From Hydrogenophaga aromaticivorans (GTDB lineage: Bacteria > Pseudomonadota > Gammaproteobacteria > Burkholderiales > Burkholderiaceae_C), in the NCBI RefSeq assembly GCF_013387465.1, contig NZ_VYGV01000006.1, positions 839,638 to 903,637 of the forward strand: a stretch of 64,000 nt of DNA. Reading direction: 5' to 3'. The position numbers and the translations under genes are program-made. Below are positions 48,171 through 57,760 of this stretch, one piece after another. The notes under the pieces are model-generated. The model was not told the origin of the DNA and did not search any database. It saw nothing but the letters and a program-made list of their open reading frames with translations. Positions within the stretch are counted from its first letter, which is position 1. Each line of letters opens with the position of its first letter.

Positions 48171-48201
48171 GTGTTGATGCTCCATCCTGGTTTTTGTTTG
48201 C

Positions 48202-50628
48202 TCAAGCACGCAGCCGGGCAGCCACACGCTGGGCGAGTGCTTCGAGTGCGCCTTTGACCGCGCCATCGATCTCTTCGTCGGTCAGTGTAGCGTCGTCCCG
48301 GTTCAGGGTCAGGCGCACGGCCAGACTCTTTTCATCAGCGGCCAGGCCACCCGCAGGCGCGTCACCCAGCTTCTTCGGCCGGTACACGTCGAACAGCACC
48401 GCTTGGCGGAGCAGCTCACCCCCGCCTGCATGAACCGCATCCATCACGGCCGCGTGGGTGACCGACTCCTTGACCACAATGGCCAGATCGCGATCCACGG
48501 GTTGGTGGCGGCTCACGGCCTGGAACACCGGCACATCGCGTTGCAGTACGGCATCCAGCTCCAGCTCAAACATCACGGGCGCCAGAGCCAGATCGTAGGC
48601 TTGGCGCCATTTGGGGTGCAGCTCGCCCACGTGGCCGATGCAACGATCACCCAGCCACACACTCGCACAACGACCGGGGTGCATTGCTGGATGTTCGCTC
48701 GGCCGGAAGCTCGCCTGCATCGGCGCCAACAGGGACTGCACATCGCCTTTGACGTCGAAAAAGTCGACCGCGCGATCGGCACGGCCCCACTGCAGCGCAT
48801 CGACTGGGCCGTAGCACAGACCAGCGGCCCGCATGGGCTGGTCAAAGCCAGCCACGGTGGTGTCGCTGTCCTTCACCGCAGCGTCTTTGCGGAACACACG
48901 ACCCAGCTCGAACAGGCGCACGCGCTGGGCCTTGCGATCCAGGTTGAACTTGAGCACAGCGATCAGGCTGCCGAGCAGCGAGGAGCGCATCACGCTCATC
49001 TGGCTAGCGATCGGGTTCAGCAGCTTGATCGGGTCGGTATTGCCAGCCAACTCGTGTTCCCAGCGCTCTTCCACAAAACTGAAATTGATGGTTTCCTGGT
49101 AGCCGAGTTGCGCCAGTTGCCGGCGCACCGCGAACGGGCCACGCTTGGCCTCGGTGCGCAGCTTGGCGGTGATGGGCGCCAGCGGCGGATTCGTGGGCAG
49201 TTGCTCGTAGCCGATCACGCGAGCCACTTCTTCGATCAGGTCTTCCTCGATCTGCAGATCGAAGCGGAAGGCCGGCGGCGCCACGGTCACGGTGCCCTCG
49301 CCTTCGGTCACGTCCAGGCCCAAGCGGCGCAAGGCACCCGCGCATTGCGCTTGCGTGACCGGCATGCCGATGACCTTGGCCGCACGGGCCACGCGCAGCG
49401 TAACCGGCTTGCCCTCGGGCAGCGCCAGCGTCTGGTCATCCAGCGGGCCGGCCTGACCACCGCAGATGTCCAGCACCAGTTGCGTGATGCGCTCGACGTG
49501 TTCAGCGGTCGTTGACGGGTCCACACCACGTTCGAAGCGGTGGCCCGCATCGGTGCTGAAGTTGTAGCGGCGCGAGCGGCCAGCGATGGCCTTGGGCCAC
49601 CAGAAAGCGGCTTCGATGAAGATGTTCTGCGTGTCGTCGGACACCGCCGTGGCGTCGCCACCCATGATGCCGGCCAGCGACTCGACCTGCTGGTCGTCGG
49701 CGATCACGCCGACTTCGGCATCCACCGTGATGGTGTTGCCGTTGAGCAGCTTGAGCTGTTCGCCTTCATGGCCCCAGCGCACCTGCAGGCCGCCGTGGAT
49801 CTTGTCGAGGTCGAAGATGTGCGAGGGGCGGCCCAGCTCGAACATCACGTAGTTGGAGATGTCCACCAGCGGTGAAATGCTGCGCTGGCCGCAGCGCGCC
49901 AGGCGCTCGACCATCCAGGCTGGCGTCTGCGCTGTGGTGTTCACGCCGCGCACGATGCGACCGCTGAAACGACCGCACAGGTCGGGCGCCTGGACGCTCA
50001 CCGGCAGCTGATCCTGCACCTGCACCGCGACCTTGGAGAACTCGGGCAACAGAAGCGGCGCCCCCGTCAGAGCCGACACCTCGCGCGCGATACCGAACAC
50101 GCTCAGGCAGTGCGCCAGGTTGGGCGTGAGCTTGAGCGTGAACAGCATGTCGTCCAGTCCCAGCTGCTCGCGGATGTTGCGGCCGATAACGGCATTTTCA
50201 CCCAGCTCCAGCAGGCCGTTGCTCTCTTCCGAAATCTGCAGTTCCTTGGCCGAGCACAGCATGCCCTCGCTCTCGACACCGCGAAGCTTGCCCAGCTTGA
50301 TGGCGAATGGCTTGCCGTCCTCACCCGGCGGCAGCAGCGCGCCGACGGTGGCACACGGGATTTTGATGCCGGCACGCGCATTCGGCGCTCCGCAGACGAT
50401 GTTGAGCGGAGCGCCCTGCCCCACGTCCACCTGGCACACGCGCAGGCGATCGGCGTTCGGGTGTTGCTCGGCGCTCAGTATCTGGCCCACCACCACACCG
50501 GTGAAGGCGGGAGCAAAGGGGCGCAGCTCTTCGACTTCCAGACCGGCCATGGTCAGGGTATCGGCCAGTTGCTGACTGGTCAGGGATGGGTTGCAAAAGG
50601 CGCGCAGCCAGGATTCGGGAAATTGCAT
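48202..50628 (-). CDS. pheT: Phenylalanine-tRNA ligase beta subunit
   Basis: Beta subunit of the tetrameric PheRS, 808 aa, the usual length. The N-terminal tRNA-binding EMAP-like domain (VVVGQILSAEQHPNADRLRV) is followed by B3/B4 and B5 domains, and the C-terminal anticodon-binding domain ends with RLTLNRDDATLTDEEI. It is downstream of pheS with a gap of 18 bp. Confidence 0.96.
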   Translation of the reverse strand: MQFPESWLRAFCNPSLTSQQLADTLTMAGLEVEELRPFAPAFTGVVVGQILSAEQHPNADRLRVCQVDVGQGAPLNIVCGAPNARAGIKIPCATVGALLPPGEDGKPFAIKLGKLRGVESEGMLCSAKELQISEESNGLLELGENAVIGRNIREQLGLDDMLFTLKLTPNLAHCLSVFGIAREVSALTGAPLLLPEFSKVAVQVQDQLPVSVQAPDLCGRFSGRIVRGVNTTAQTPAWMVERLARCGQRSISPLVDISNYVMFELGRPSHIFDLDKIHGGLQVRWGHEGEQLKLLNGNTITVDAEVGVIADDQQVESLAGIMGGDATAVSDDTQNIFIEAAFWWPKAIAGRSRRYNFSTDAGHRFERGVDPSTTAEHVERITQLVLDICGGQAGPLDDQTLALPEGKPVTLRVARAAKVIGMPVTQAQCAGALRRLGLDVTEGEGTVTVAPPAFRFDLQIEEDLIEEVARVIGYEQLPTNPPLAPITAKLRTEAKRGPFAVRRQLAQLGYQETINFSFVEERWEHELAGNTDPIKLLNPIASQMSVMRSSLLGSLIAVLKFNLDRKAQRVRLFELGRVFRKDAAVKDSDTTVAGFDQPMRAAGLCYGPVDALQWGRADRAVDFFDVKGDVQSLLAPMQASFRPSEHPAMHPGRCASVWLGDRCIGHVGELHPKWRQAYDLALAPVMFELELDAVLQRDVPVFQAVSRHQPVDRDLAIVVKESVTHAAVMDAVHAGGGELLRQAVLFDVYRPKKLGDAPAGGLAADEKSLAVRLTLNRDDATLTDEEIDGAVKGALEALAQRVAARLRA

Positions 50629-50646
50629 CGTGTCGTACCGAAGAGG

Positions 50647-51699
50647 TCAGCGGAACTGCGAGAGGAAGCGGATATCGCCATCGAAAAAGAGGCGCAGATC
50701 GTTCACGCCGTAGCGCAGCATGGTCAAGCGGTCCGGACCCATGCCGAAGGCAAAGCCGATGTAGCGCTCGGGGTCCAACCCCATGTTGCGCACCACGTTC
50801 GGATGCACCTCGCCTGAACCTGCCACCTCCAGCCAGCGTCCGGCCAATGGGCCACTCTGGAACTGGATGTCGATTTCGGCACTGGGCTCGGTGAACGGGA
50901 AAAAACTGGGGCGGAAACGCAGCACCAGATCGTCGGACTCAAAAAAGGTGCGGCAGAAATCGGTGAACACGACCTTGAGGTCCTTGAAGCTCACGTTCTC
51001 ACCGATCCACAGGCCCTCGCACTGGTGGAACATGGGAGAGTGCGTCGCATCGCTGTCCACCCGGTAGGTGCGACCCGGCGCGATGACGCGGATTTCAGGC
51101 ATGGGCAGACCCGCGTCCAGTGCGGCACGGTGGCGCTTGACATGCTGCACCGCGTGGCGGATCTGCATCGGGCTGGTGTGGGTGCGCAGCAGGTTCGGCG
51201 CCTTCGCACTACCGCCTTCCACGTAGAAGGTGTCGTGCATGGAACGCGCCGGGTGGTCTTCGGGCGTGTTCAGCGCGGTGAAGTTGAACCAGTCGGATTC
51301 GATCTCGGGGCCATCGGCCACCTCAAAGCCCTGTGAGCTGAAGATCGCTTCGATGCGCTCCAGCGTCAGGCTCACAGGATGTAAACCACCCTGCCCACGC
51401 TGTCGGCCTGGCAGACTCACGTCGAGCGCCTCCGCCTTGAGCTGGGTTTCGAGCTCTGCATCGGCCAGCGCCTGGCGCCTCGCATTGAGGGCAGCTTCGA
51501 TGGCCTGCTTGGCCACGTTGATCGCGGCTCCACGGGTCTTTTTCTCCTCGACCGGGAGCGCCGCCATGCCCTTCATCAGCTCGGTGATGCGGCCCGATTT
51601 GCCCAGATACTGGGCTTTGGCATTTTCCAGATCGGCCGGGGTAGCTGCTTGCGCGAAGCCAGCGCGGGCGCTGTCAACCAGTGCGTCCAACTCGTTCAT
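50647..51699 (-). CDS. pheS: Phenylalanine-tRNA ligase alpha subunit
   Basis: Catalytic class II subunit, 350 aa. The N-terminal coiled coil ([20 protein letters not shown]) is followed by motif 1 ([17 protein letters not shown]), the MHDTFYV substrate loop and motif 3 [18 protein letters not shown]. It is preceded by a possible attenuator hairpin after rplT. Confidence 0.96.
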   Translation of the reverse strand: MNELDALVDSARAGFAQAATPADLENAKAQYLGKSGRITELMKGMAALPVEEKKTRGAAINVAKQAIEAALNARRQALADAELETQLKAEALDVSLPGRQRGQGGLHPVSLTLERIEAIFSSQGFEVADGPEIESDWFNFTALNTPEDHPARSMHDTFYVEGGSAKAPNLLRTHTSPMQIRHAVQHVKRHRAALDAGLPMPEIRVIAPGRTYRVDSDATHSPMFHQCEGLWIGENVSFKDLKVVFTDFCRTFFESDDLVLRFRPSFFPFTEPSAEIDIQFQSGPLAGRWLEVAGSGEVHPNVVRNMGLDPERYIGFAFGMGPDRLTMLRYGVNDLRLFFDGDIRFLSQFR

Positions 51700-51723
51700 G
51701 TGTGTCTTGTGCAGAGAAATGAA

Positions 51724-51773
51724 AAAAGGGGCTGAGAGCAGCGAGGGAATCCCTCAAGCCTCAACCCCTTTGA
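51724..51773 (-). terminator. Hairpin with T-run between rplT and pheS (possible pheST attenuator)
   Basis: On the minus strand AAAGGGGTTGAG and CTCTCAGCCCCTTT arms enclose a nested GAGGGATTCCCTC hairpin, followed by T residues just before pheS. Its place matches the known E. coli pheST attenuator, but a classical Phe-rich leader was not clear. Confidence 0.6.
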
Positions 51774-51825
51774 GCGACGGGAAACCGCCATCACCCTTGC
51801 GGGCAACGACGCTCTCCGCCGTGAA

Positions 51826-52185
51826 TCAAGCGGCCAGCTTGGCTTTGACTTGCTCCACGATGCTGTTGAAAGCAGCAACGTCGTTCACGGCCAGATCGGC
51901 CAGGACCTTGCGGTCGATCTCGATCTGGGCCTTCTTCAGGCCGTTGGCGAACTGGCTGTACGTCAGGCCGCAAGCACGTGCACCGGCGTTGATACGCGCG
52001 ATCCACAGCTGACGGAAAACGCGCTTCTTGGTGCGGCGGTCACGGTAGGCGTACTGACCGGCCTTCATCACCGCCTGTTTGGCGATGCGGAAGACATTAC
52101 CGCGGCGACCGCGGAAACCTTTGGCAAGGGCGAGAACTTTTTTGTGACGGGCGCGTGCCGTTACACCACGTTTGACGCGAGGCAT
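51826..52185 (-). CDS. rplT: 50S ribosomal protein L20
   Basis: A 119-aa basic ribosomal protein with the N-terminus [20 protein letters not shown] and [16 protein letters not shown], diagnostic of L20. It is co-transcribed with rpmI, 24 bp upstream. Confidence 0.97.
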   Translation of the reverse strand: MPRVKRGVTARARHKKVLALAKGFRGRRGNVFRIAKQAVMKAGQYAYRDRRTKKRVFRQLWIARINAGARACGLTYSQFANGLKKAQIEIDRKVLADLAVNDVAAFNSIVEQVKAKLAA

Positions 52186-52209
52186 GTGTGACTCCTTGTT
52201 CGTCGTTGA

Positions 52210-52413
52210 TCAAATACCCATGCCGGGCAGCATCTGCGCCATGTGACCCATATTGGTCTCATGGACAGTCACTGCTCCACGCAGGTGGCGCTTGGTCTTG
52301 GTGGACTTCTTGGTCAGGATGTGACGTTTGAAGGCTTGACCGCGCTTGACGGTGCCACCGGGACGAACGCGGAATCGCTTCTTCGCGCTGCTCTTGGTCT
52401 TCATTTTGGGCAT
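52210..52413 (-). CDS. rpmI: 50S ribosomal protein L35
   Basis: Sixty-seven residues from ATG 52413 ([16 protein letters not shown]). The basic protein with [19 protein letters not shown] is typical of L35. A start two codons upstream would add MK. The gap of about 180 bp to infC may hold the leader through which L20 controls rpmI-rplT, though no fold was proven. Confidence 0.95.
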   Translation of the reverse strand: MPKMKTKSSAKKRFRVRPGGTVKRGQAFKRHILTKKSTKTKRHLRGAVTVHETNMGHMAQMLPGMGI

Positions 52414-52593
52414 CTTCATGCTCCTTTTTCATTTGTGCTCGTGAGGCGCCGCGAACCTTCCGCGGACTTGTTGGCCCCGAGCCACTTTTATGAAAGGCTT
52501 TACAGCCCTTCTTTGGCACCCGACCTTTCGGCCGGAGCCTCGGACTGGCAGGAGACTACCCTGCCCGTCCAATTCTGTTTGGCCCTGAAATCT

Positions 52594-53205
52594 TCAGGTT
52601 GCCGGCTGCTCAGCGCTTTGCGCTGCCGCTTCAGACGCCTTCGGGCCGCTGCCACCGGCCTTCTTGCGACCAGGTGCGATCATCATGATCATCTGGCGCC
52701 CTTCCAGCTTGGGAAATTGCTCCACGATGATCGAATCGGCCAGCTCATCGCGAATGCGGTTCAACAACGCCAAACCCAAGTCCTGGTGCGTGATCTCGCG
52801 GCCACGAAAACGCAGCGTGATCTTGCATTTATCGCCATCGTCAAGAAAGCGCCGGATGTTGCGCATCTTGATGTTGTAGTCACCCTCGTCGGTGCCCGGG
52901 CGGAACTTGATTTCCTTGATTTCAATGACCGTCTGCTTGGCCTTCGCTTCCGCTGCCTTCTTCTGCTCCTGGTACTTGAACTTGCCGTAGTCCATCAGGC
53001 GACAGACCGGAGGCACTGCGGTGGCGGCAATCTCGACCAGATCCACATCCAGCTCACCTGCCATGCGCAACGCTTCCATCAGACTGACGATACCCAGCGG
53101 TTCGTTCTCTGGTCCATTGAGGCGAACCTCGGGAGCCATGATTTCACGGTTCAGTCTGTGTGCACGCTCTTCACGTTGGCGGCGGTCGCGAAAATTGGTA
53201 GCTAT
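52594..53205 (-). CDS. infC: Translation initiation factor IF-3 with ATA start
   Basis: A 203-aa initiation factor. From the ATA at 53205 the protein begins (I/M)[20 protein letters not shown], the conserved IF3 N-terminus that a start at ATG 53139 would lose. AAGGA lies 7 nt before the ATA. Later motifs [27 protein letters not shown] and [12 protein letters not shown] confirm IF3. E. coli infC uses ATT for autoregulation; ATA would serve the same purpose. Confidence 0.95.
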   Translation of the reverse strand: MATNFRDRRQREERAHRLNREIMAPEVRLNGPENEPLGIVSLMEALRMAGELDVDLVEIAATAVPPVCRLMDYGKFKYQEQKKAAEAKAKQTVIEIKEIKFRPGTDEGDYNIKMRNIRRFLDDGDKCKITLRFRGREITHQDLGLALLNRIRDELADSIIVEQFPKLEGRQMIMMIAPGRKKAGGSGPKASEAAAQSAEQPAT

Positions 53206-53311
53206 GGTGTATTCCTTGATGTGGGCTGTTCAGACAGGTGGGCAACCTTCGTCACCCTCAATGCACGAGTCCTGAGCACCGCAGCGAGGGGCATCAACCG
53301 GATGTTTGACT

Positions 53312-55219
53312 TCAAACTTTGGATGAAACGTCTGCCGCAATCAGTCTGGAAAAGTCTTCCAGCGGCATGACCCCGAGGTCTTTGTTACCTCGCGCCCGAA
53401 CAGCCACGGCGCCGGCGGCCTTCTCTTTGTCGCCCACGACAAGGATGTAAGGCCGCTTCTGCAACGCGTGCTCCCGTATTTTATACGTTATTTTTTCATT
53501 GCGCAGATCGGTCTCGACTCTAAGCCCTTGATTCTGCAGAGTTTTCGTGATTTCACGACAATAATCGGCCTGTGAATCGGTGATATTGAGCACCGATACC
53601 TGCACTGGCGCAAGCCAGACGGGCAATGCACCCGCGTGTTCCTCGATCAGAATCCCGATGAATCGCTCCAGGCTGCCGACGATGGCACGGTGCAGCATGA
53701 CCGGGCGATGGCGCGCGCCGTCCTCACCCACGTACTCGGCATCCAGCCGATCGGGCATGGAGAAGTCCACCTGGATCGTGCCGCACTGCCACTGGCGCCC
53801 GATAGCATCCTTCAGCGTGTATTCGATCTTGGGACCATAGAAAGCGCCCTCGCCCGGGGAGATCTCAAACTCGCACCCGGAGGCGCGCAAGCTCTCCATC
53901 AAGGCGTGCTCGGCCTTGTCCCAGCTTTCATCGCTGCCGATGCGCGCATCGGGCCGGGTGGCGATCTTGTAGATGATGTTCTTGAAACCAAAGTCGGCGT
54001 ACACCTTCTGCAGCAGAGCGGTGTAGGCCACGCATTCGCCCAGGATCATGTCTTCGGTGCAAAAGATGTGACCATCGTCCTGCGTGAACGCGCGCACACG
54101 CATGATGCCGTGCAGGCCACCGGTAGGCTCGTTGCGGTGGCACTGTCCGAACTCCCCATAACGCAACGGCAGATCACGATAGCTCTTGATGCCCTGCTTG
54201 AAAATCAGAATGTGACCGGGGCAATTCATCGGCTTGAGCGCGTATTCACGTTTTTCCGACTCGGTGGTGAACATGTTGTCGCGGTACTTATCCCAGTGGC
54301 CGGTTTTTTCCCACAAGCCTTTGTCCAGGATCTGCGGACCCTTGACTTCCTGGTAGCCGTTGTCACGGTAGACCTGCCGCATGTACTGCTCGACACCTTG
54401 CCACACCGTCCAGCCCTTGGGGTGCCAGAACACAGTGCCGGGCGAATGCTCGTCGATGTGAAAAAGGTCCAGCTCACGGCCTAATTTGCGGTGGTCGCGC
54501 TTTTCAGCCTCCTCCAGCATTGTCAGGTGCTGTTGGAGTTCGTCTTTGGTGGCCCAGGCGGTGCCGTAGATGCGCTGCAGCATCTCGTTGCGATGGTCGC
54601 CGCGCCAGTAGGCACCCGCCACTTTCATGAGTTTGAAGTGCTTGAGCTTGCCCGTGCTCGGCACGTGCGGTCCACGGCAAAGGTCTTCAAACTTTCCTTC
54701 GCGATACAGCGACACATCCTCATTGCTCGGGATGCTGGCGATGATCTCGGCCTTGTAGTGCTCCCCCAGACTCTTGAAATAGGCCACAGCCTCGTCGCGC
54801 TGCAGCACGCGGCGCACCACCGGCTCGTCCTTGTTGGCCAGCTCGGTCATTTTTTTCTCGATGGCCACCAGATCGTCCGGCGTGAACGGGCGCTTGTACG
54901 AAAAGTCGTAAAAGAAACCGTGCTCGATCACCGGGCCGATGGTCACCTGCGCATCGGGAAACAGCTCCTTCACGGCATAGGCCAGCAAGTGGGCAGTGGA
55001 GTGCCGAATCACCTCCAGACCCTCGGCATCCTTGGCGGTGACGATGGACAGTGGGCTGTCAGCCGTGATCTGGAAACTGGTATCCACGACCTTGTCGCCG
55101 ATCTTGCCCGCTAACGCGGCCTTGGCCAGACCGGAGCCAATCGAAGCAGCCACCTCGGCCACAGTGACCGGACCGGGAAACTCGCGCTGGGAACCGTCGG
55201 GAAGTGTGATGTGAAGCAT
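53312..55219 (-). CDS. thrS: Threonine-tRNA ligase
   Basis: Class II aminoacyl-tRNA synthetase, 635 aa from ATG 55219 ([16 protein letters not shown]). It has TGS and editing domains, then the catalytic core with [13 protein letters not shown] and the zinc-site histidines, and the C-terminal anticodon-binding domain ([17 protein letters not shown]). The start at 55237 (TTG) is less likely. An intrinsic terminator lies 17 nt upstream of the start, behind a Thr-containing leader peptide. Confidence 0.96.
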   Translation of the reverse strand: MLHITLPDGSQREFPGPVTVAEVAASIGSGLAKAALAGKIGDKVVDTSFQITADSPLSIVTAKDAEGLEVIRHSTAHLLAYAVKELFPDAQVTIGPVIEHGFFYDFSYKRPFTPDDLVAIEKKMTELANKDEPVVRRVLQRDEAVAYFKSLGEHYKAEIIASIPSNEDVSLYREGKFEDLCRGPHVPSTGKLKHFKLMKVAGAYWRGDHRNEMLQRIYGTAWATKDELQQHLTMLEEAEKRDHRKLGRELDLFHIDEHSPGTVFWHPKGWTVWQGVEQYMRQVYRDNGYQEVKGPQILDKGLWEKTGHWDKYRDNMFTTESEKREYALKPMNCPGHILIFKQGIKSYRDLPLRYGEFGQCHRNEPTGGLHGIMRVRAFTQDDGHIFCTEDMILGECVAYTALLQKVYADFGFKNIIYKIATRPDARIGSDESWDKAEHALMESLRASGCEFEISPGEGAFYGPKIEYTLKDAIGRQWQCGTIQVDFSMPDRLDAEYVGEDGARHRPVMLHRAIVGSLERFIGILIEEHAGALPVWLAPVQVSVLNITDSQADYCREITKTLQNQGLRVETDLRNEKITYKIREHALQKRPYILVVGDKEKAAGAVAVRARGNKDLGVMPLEDFSRLIAADVSSKV

Positions 55220-55235
55220 GGGGAAGTCCAGAAAC

Positions 55236-55260
55236 AAAAAAGCGCGGCATGGGCCGCGCT
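55236..55260 (-). terminator. Intrinsic terminator in the thrS leader
   Basis: AGCGCGGC / GCCGCGCT 8-bp all-strong stem with a CCAT loop and six T residues on the minus strand. It ends 17 nt before the thrS ATG, so it can act only on thrS transcription itself, as in an attenuator. Confidence 0.85.
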
Positions 55261-55303
55261 GGATGTGAGAAAGAAGGAATCGGGCAGGCGCGAACTGCAG
55301 GCC

Positions 55304-55345
55304 TCAGAAGGCCAGAGAAAACCTCTCGGTAGTTCGCGGTGTCAT
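55304..55345 (-). CDS. Putative thrS leader peptide (MTPRTTERFSLAF)
   Basis: Thirteen codons from ATG 55345 to TGA 55304-55306. Three of the first six residues are Thr (ACA, ACT, ACC). AAAGG lies about 10 nt upstream. It precedes an AGTTCGC/GCGAACT pairing, a GGCC hairpin and the terminator at 55236-55260. That order fits ribosome-mediated attenuation by threonyl-tRNA. It is too short for normal gene prediction and was found by reading the leader. Confidence 0.55.
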   Translation of the reverse strand: MTPRTTERFSLAF

Positions 55346-55431
55346 AACCGTTTCGCCTTTCGATTTCTTGAGAACATCAACATTACATTTTAGCAGTCAG
55401 CCACGCACCAAACTCATCACACAGGCCTCGG

Positions 55432-55821
55432 TCAGTTGCACTGTGTCCCCAGCGTCAGCTGAATGAGACAAGCAGAACCTCCCTTGCCAGCACAGGAAGC
55501 CGTTGCGCGGTTGTCCGCCTCTTCCTTGGAACCCGCACTGCCGACCCCCCAGACCCCATTGGTGCCTCGCGCCAGCGATCCGCATTCACCGTATCCGGAG
55601 AACTCCCGCACCACGGTACAGACAGACGCGCCACCACATTCAAAAACAGCATCGCTGTTGGCCTCTGGCTGTGACGAGTAGTTTACTGAAATAGCGCCCA
55701 CCCCAGTCGATGGGTTGACCGCAATAGCCCCTCGCGGTGTTGAGTCACTCCCCCCGCCTCCGCAGGCCGCCACCACCGACGCAACGACCAATATAGACAG
55801 CAGTTTCCAGTTGATTTGCAC
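55432..55821 (-). CDS. DUF4189 domain lipoprotein
   Basis: A 129-aa exported protein with a lipobox (VVASVVAACGGGG) after the signal segment. The body matches DUF4189: GAIAVNPSTGVGAISVNYSS, ECGGASVCTVVREF, and the end ADNRATASCAGKGGSACLI. Several cysteines probably form disulfides. Function is unknown. It stands alone between thrS and aceA. Confidence 0.82.
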   Translation of the reverse strand: MQINWKLLSILVVASVVAACGGGGSDSTPRGAIAVNPSTGVGAISVNYSSQPEANSDAVFECGGASVCTVVREFSGYGECGSLARGTNGVWGVGSAGSKEEADNRATASCAGKGGSACLIQLTLGTQCN

Positions 55822-55965
55822 TTGAAGTTCTCCTTGTTCCTCGACAAAGCTGTTCTACCACGCATGGCCCATACATTTCTTGCACAAATACAGCCAGGCG
55901 ACAAATGCATCTAGTCTATCGTTCGACATACCCGCAGCGTGTATGAAATTGGCGACAGCAAGAAC

Positions 55966-55998
55966 ATGGCCCGGTCACGCCTAAGCGCGCCGGGCCAT
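55966..55998 (-). terminator. Hairpin downstream of aceA
   Basis: ATGGCCCGG / CCGGGCCAT 9-bp stem with a 15-nt loop, 45 bp after the aceA stop on the minus strand. The T-run is short, so it is only a probable terminator. Confidence 0.5.
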
Positions 55999-56042
55999 TC
56001 CATTCGGTCTCTATGGGCAGGGCGACGCGCGCCCGCTGGATC

Positions 56043-57374
56043 TCAGTGGAACTGCTCTTCTTCGGTCGAGCCGGTAAGGGCCTTCACGCTGGAAGAACCG
56101 CCCTGGATCACGGTGGTCACGTCGTCGAAGTAACCCGCGCCCACTTCCTGCTGGTGCGACACGAAGGTGTAGCCCTTATCACGCGCGGCGAACTCCTGCT
56201 CCTGCACCATTTCGGTGTAGTGCTTCATGCCTTCGCCGCGGGCGTAAGCGTGGGCGAACTGGAAGGTGTTGAACCAGTTGATGTGGATGCCGGCCAGCGT
56301 GATGAACTGGTAGCGGTAGCCCAGCGCGGCCAGGTCTTCCTGGAAGGAAGCGATCTGCTTGTCGTCCAGGTTTTTCTTCCAGTTGAAGGAAGGCGAGCAG
56401 TTGTACGACAGCAGCTTGCCGGGGCAGGCGGCTTGCACGGCTTGCGCGAATTCACGAGCGAAGCCGATGTCAGGCACGCCGGTCTCGCACCACACCAGAT
56501 CGGCGTAGGGCGCGTAGGCTACGCCACGGCTGATGGCTTGTTCGAGACCGTTCTTGACGCGGTAGAAGCCCTCTTGCGTGCGCTCGCCGGTCAGGAACGG
56601 CTTGTCGTTGGCGTCGTGGTCGCTGGTGATCAGGTTGGCGGCTTCGGCATCGGTACGGGCCAGCACGATGGTAGAGACACCCATCACGTCGGCGGCGAAA
56701 CGAGCGGCGATCAGCTTTTCGCAGGCTTCCTGCGTGGGCACCAGCACCTTGCCACCCATGTGGCCGCACTTCTTCACAGCGGCCAGCTGGTCTTCGAAGT
56801 GAACGCCAGCGGCACCGGCGGCGATCATGTTCTTCATCAGTTCGAAGGCGTTGAGCACGCCACCGAAACCGGCTTCAGCATCGGCCACGATGGGCAGGAA
56901 ATAGTCCACGAATTCGCTGGAGCCTGGCTCGATGCCACGGCCCCACTGGATTTCGTCGGCGCGCTTGAAGGTGTTGTTGATGCGGCGGACCATGGTCGGC
57001 ACCGAGTCGTAGGCGTACAGCGACTGGTCGGGGTACATGGTTTCGCTGGTGTTGCCGTCGGCGGCAACCTGCCAGCCCGACAGGTACACGGCTTCCAGGC
57101 CGGCCTTGGCCTGCTGCATGGCTTGGCCTGCGGTGATGGCGCCAAAGGCATTGACGTAACCCTTCTTGGCGCCGCCGTTGACCTTGTCCCACAGCTTCTC
57201 GGCGCCGCGTTTGGCCAGCGTGTGTTCGATTTGCATGCTGCCGCGCAGACGCACGACGTCAGCGGCGGAGTAGCCGCGCTTCACGCCCTTCCAGCGCGGG
57301 TTGGAGGCCCAGTCTTTTTCCAGGGCGTCAATCTGCTGTTGGCGGCTCAGTTGCTCGTTGAGGGATTGGGGCAT
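56043..57374 (-). CDS. aceA: Isocitrate lyase
   Basis: First enzyme of the glyoxylate bypass, splitting isocitrate to glyoxylate and succinate. The 443-aa AceA has the catalytic motif [13 protein letters not shown], plus [12 protein letters not shown] and [21 protein letters not shown] precedes the ATG. Malate synthase is not in the window. The promoter region carries palindromic operators. Confidence 0.95.
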   Translation of the reverse strand: MPQSLNEQLSRQQQIDALEKDWASNPRWKGVKRGYSAADVVRLRGSMQIEHTLAKRGAEKLWDKVNGGAKKGYVNAFGAITAGQAMQQAKAGLEAVYLSGWQVAADGNTSETMYPDQSLYAYDSVPTMVRRINNTFKRADEIQWGRGIEPGSSEFVDYFLPIVADAEAGFGGVLNAFELMKNMIAAGAAGVHFEDQLAAVKKCGHMGGKVLVPTQEACEKLIAARFAADVMGVSTIVLARTDAEAANLITSDHDANDKPFLTGERTQEGFYRVKNGLEQAISRGVAYAPYADLVWCETGVPDIGFAREFAQAVQAACPGKLLSYNCSPSFNWKKNLDDKQIASFQEDLAALGYRYQFITLAGIHINWFNTFQFAHAYARGEGMKHYTEMVQEQEFAARDKGYTFVSHQQEVGAGYFDDVTTVIQGGSSSVKALTGSTEEEQFH

Positions 57375-57453
57375 TTGAAGACTCTCCGTGAGGTTGATGA
57401 AAAGGGGTCGGCGTGGTCACCATGCGAGCCCGATGCCGATGTATGAACTTTAA

Positions 57454-57497
57454 GTCTTATAGAAGAGTTTTGAAAGCTCTTATGTCTTATAGAAGAC
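57454..57497. promoter_or_regulatory. Tandem palindromes GTCTTATAGAAGAC upstream of aceA
   Basis: GTCTTATAGAAGAG at 57454-57467 and the perfect palindrome GTCTTATAGAAGAC at 57484-57497, 30 bp apart (about three helix turns). They resemble FadR/GntR-type operators. Probable repressor sites for aceA in the AT-rich promoter. Confidence 0.6.
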
Positions 57498-57760
57498 AAA
57501 AAATTATTCCTTTAAAATCAACTATATTTTTATAAAATTCCTCAATGCGGAAAACTTTTTCTTGTATTGAGAAATTTTTGTGCAACGCAAAACATTGCGA
57601 TTTCACATTGAGGAATGACGCTCTCTCATCCCGGAACAGTAACCGCAGCACGAACCGCGTGCGTTCTCAACAACCGAAAAAGCACGTTTTCAGTGCCCCC
57701 AACCTGCGCAGAGTGGGTGCGCAAAGGCATGAAAGCCGCCTTCGGGCATGATCGGCGCCC
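57498..57760. promoter_or_regulatory. AT-rich divergent region of aceA and the DMT exporter gene
   Basis: No gene seen. A distant perfect inverted repeat TTCCTCAATG (57538-57547) / CATTGAGGAA (57606-57615) with a related TATTGAGAAA between may be a second regulator site. The rest is AT-rich promoter DNA. Confidence 0.45.

Noticed and set aside
51696..51878. Minus-strand frame as a pheS leader peptide
   Set aside because: It overlaps the rplT end and runs through the terminator into pheS, and its Phe codons are in or after the hairpin, so it does not fit a classical leader. The hairpin is kept as a finding.
52420..52593. Riboswitch or small gene between infC and rpmI
   Set aside because: Only GC-rich hairpins are visible; an L20-type leader is possible but no specific fold could be supported.
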